This document shows positions 5,754 through 6,809 of a DNA stretch of 6,809 bases, piece by piece; position 1 is the first letter of the stretch, and each line of letters starts with the position of its first letter. The notes under the pieces are model-generated. The model saw nothing but the letters and a program-made list of their open reading frames with translations. It was not told the DNA's origin and searched no databases. This DNA is from Clostridia bacterium (GTDB lineage: Bacteria > Bacillota > Clostridia > Oscillospirales > Acutalibacteraceae), in NCBI GenBank assembly GCA_017534365.1, contig JAFWCS010000089.1:1-6809 (forward strand), in the 5' to 3' direction. A program made the position numbers and the translations under genes.

Positions 5754-6293
5754 TCATTTGCATTGTTCCTCGATTCGTTTCAGCTCGCCCAGGACCCGTT
5801 CTCTGCCGTAGGCTGTCTGATGCCAGTTCTCCTTGCTGATGCCGAAGCCGTCGAAGGTGACAACGGTGAATGCGACGTCCGGGAAAGCCGTCTGATAAAG
5901 CAGCAGGCAGCGCTTTGCGTGAAAGGATTTGCAGACAATGAGCGCCTTTTTGATTTGCAACCCGCTTGCCTCAACAACGTGCTTTGCAAATTCGGCGTTT
6001 TGCTTCGTATAGCCCGATTCTTTTTCGCCGTAAATATCCGCTGATTTGACGCCATTTTTCAGTAGAATCGTCCTGTAAAAATCGTATTCCGTTGCATAGC
6101 CCGGCAGCGGAAAACCGTCGCGCTTGACGCTGTATTTTCCGCCGATGATCAGCTTGTCCGCATAGCCCTTTTGATACAATTCTGCCGCAAGCTCGGCAGC
6201 TTCCGCCAGCGACCCGCCGACCACAAAGATCGCGTCTGCTTCGCAGGGTTTGCTGCCGATAAATATATAGTCTGTGATTTCTTTTTCGTTCAT
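5754..6293 (-). CDS. YdcF-like DUF218 domain protein
   Basis: The 179-residue product matches the DUF218 (YdcF/SanA/ElyC) pattern: an opening strand CEADAIFVVGG (17-27), then AAELYQKGYADKLIIGGKYS (36-55), the conserved acidic/Asn segment GEKESGYTKQNAEFAK (89-104), and the SFHAKRCLLLY helix (123-133) with its His and Arg. It has no N-terminal membrane anchor, unlike SanA, so it should be cytoplasmic like E. coli YdcF, which is reported to bind S-adenosylmethionine. The reaction is unknown for the family. Its ATG overlaps the methyltransferase stop as ATGA, with GGAGG 11 bases upstream, so it is translationally coupled to a SAM-using enzyme. Confidence 0.88.
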   Translation of the reverse strand: MNEKEITDYIFIGSKPCEADAIFVVGGSLAEAAELAAELYQKGYADKLIIGGKYSVKRDGFPLPGYATEYDFYRTILLKNGVKSADIYGEKESGYTKQNAEFAKHVVEASGLQIKKALIVCKSFHAKRCLLLYQTAFPDVAFTVVTFDGFGISKENWHQTAYGRERVLGELKRIEEQCK

Positions 6294-6809
6294 ATACGGT
6301 TTTTCCTCCGGTCTGTCCGGCCGCGGCGCTCTTTTTCCGCCGTAAAAATGAATCCGAATTCCGTTTCCGACAATGCAATGTTTTCAAAGCCGGATGATTT
6401 CAGATATTCTTTTGTGGCATCGGGATCATCGGGAAAAACCCGGATGGCTCTTGTTCCATAATCAATCACGGCCGCCGGATTCTTATCAATGGAAAGCACA
6501 AACCTTCCGCCCGGGTTCAGCAATCCATATACTTTGTCAATGGCCTTTTGCTTTTCTTTGATATGCAGAAAGGTCAGCGAAGAATATATAACATCAAACC
6601 GTCTGTCGAAATAATATTCACTGAAATCGCCGCAGATGAGACGGACGCTGCCAAAGCCCCCAAGGTGTTCCTTTGCGCGCGCGACCGTTTTCGGCGAAAT
6701 GTCAATGCCGGTGAATTCCCGACAAAGCGGTGCGACTCTGACCGCCAGTCTGCCCGTTCCGACGCCGATTTCAAGCACGGAGTTTTCCGGGGTTAAATGC
6801 ATCTTATCA
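6290..6809 (-). CDS. Class I SAM-dependent methyltransferase, N-terminus beyond the window
   Basis: The frame is open to the edge of the window, reading Asp-Lys before the Met at 6802, so the gene almost certainly begins outside; only 8 residues precede motif I here, where the family usually has 30-50. Visible motifs are motif I VLEIGVGTGRLA (9-20 from that Met), the acidic residue ending strand 2 in GIDIS (Asp34), GDF (58-60), motif II FDVIYSSLTFLHI (69-81) and LLNPGGRFVLSI (94-105). These define the SAM-binding Rossmann fold but not the methyl acceptor. The C-terminus is short and strongly basic (RRGRTDRRKNRI). It is the first visible gene of the right-hand cluster and overlaps the YdcF-like gene by 4 bases. 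Confidence 0.9.
   Translation of the reverse strand, partial: DKMHLTPENSVLEIGVGTGRLAVRVAPLCREFTGIDISPKTVARAKEHLGGFGSVRLICGDFSEYYFDRRFDVIYSSLTFLHIKEKQKAIDKVYGLLNPGGRFVLSIDKNPAAVIDYGTRAIRVFPDDPDATKEYLKSSGFENIALSETEFGFIFTAEKERRGRTDRRKNRI

Noticed and set aside
1..6809. CRISPR array, tRNA, integrase or transposase
   Set aside because: No regularly spaced repeats, cloverleaf-like sequences or recombinase motifs were seen on either strand.

Overview
The window looks like a stretch of chromosome from a Clostridia-class Firmicute, probably a gut relative of the Oscillospiraceae or Lachnospiraceae. The grounds are strong GGAGG-type ribosome binding sites, extended -10 promoters, the protein families present (a clostridial-type AraC regulator, COG3981-like acetyltransferases, a short pyrophosphatase-like domain) and intergenic palindromic repeats. 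This is judged by eye; no database search was possible. All genes I can support lie on the minus strand, so the text follows transcription from high to low coordinates.

Right-hand cluster (6809 to 3236): a SAM-dependent methyltransferase cut by the window edge, a YdcF/DUF218 protein joined to it by a 4-base ATGA overlap, a GNAT acetyltransferase, a palindromic repeat element (about 4959-5139), a second GNAT fused to an inorganic-pyrophosphatase-like domain, and a transglutaminase-like Cys-His-Asp protein. The cluster ends at a strong hairpin terminator (3108-3147).

Centre (about 3004 to 3156): the terminator lies in a nest of inverted repeats built on the word GGACTGCTTTTA. These repeats run into a clear extended -10 promoter for the next operon.

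Left-hand operon (2982 to 385): an HSL-type alpha/beta hydrolase, an APH-fold small-molecule kinase and an AraC-family regulator. The genes overlap by 26 and 4 bases, so they are almost certainly co-transcribed and translationally coupled. The substrate is unknown; the layout suggests a small metabolite-processing operon carrying its own regulator.

Far left (384 to 1): a gene-poor stretch with many short inverted repeats, then a second extended -10 promoter and what may be the first 16 codons of another minus-strand gene. A 17-base block spanning the -10 and the bases just after it is 15/17 identical between the two promoters.

I see no tRNA, rRNA, CRISPR array, transposase or phage gene. The most unusual items are the acetyltransferase-pyrophosphatase fusion, the two inverted-repeat nests and the shared promoter block. 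I do not see a convincing new defence or mobile system.
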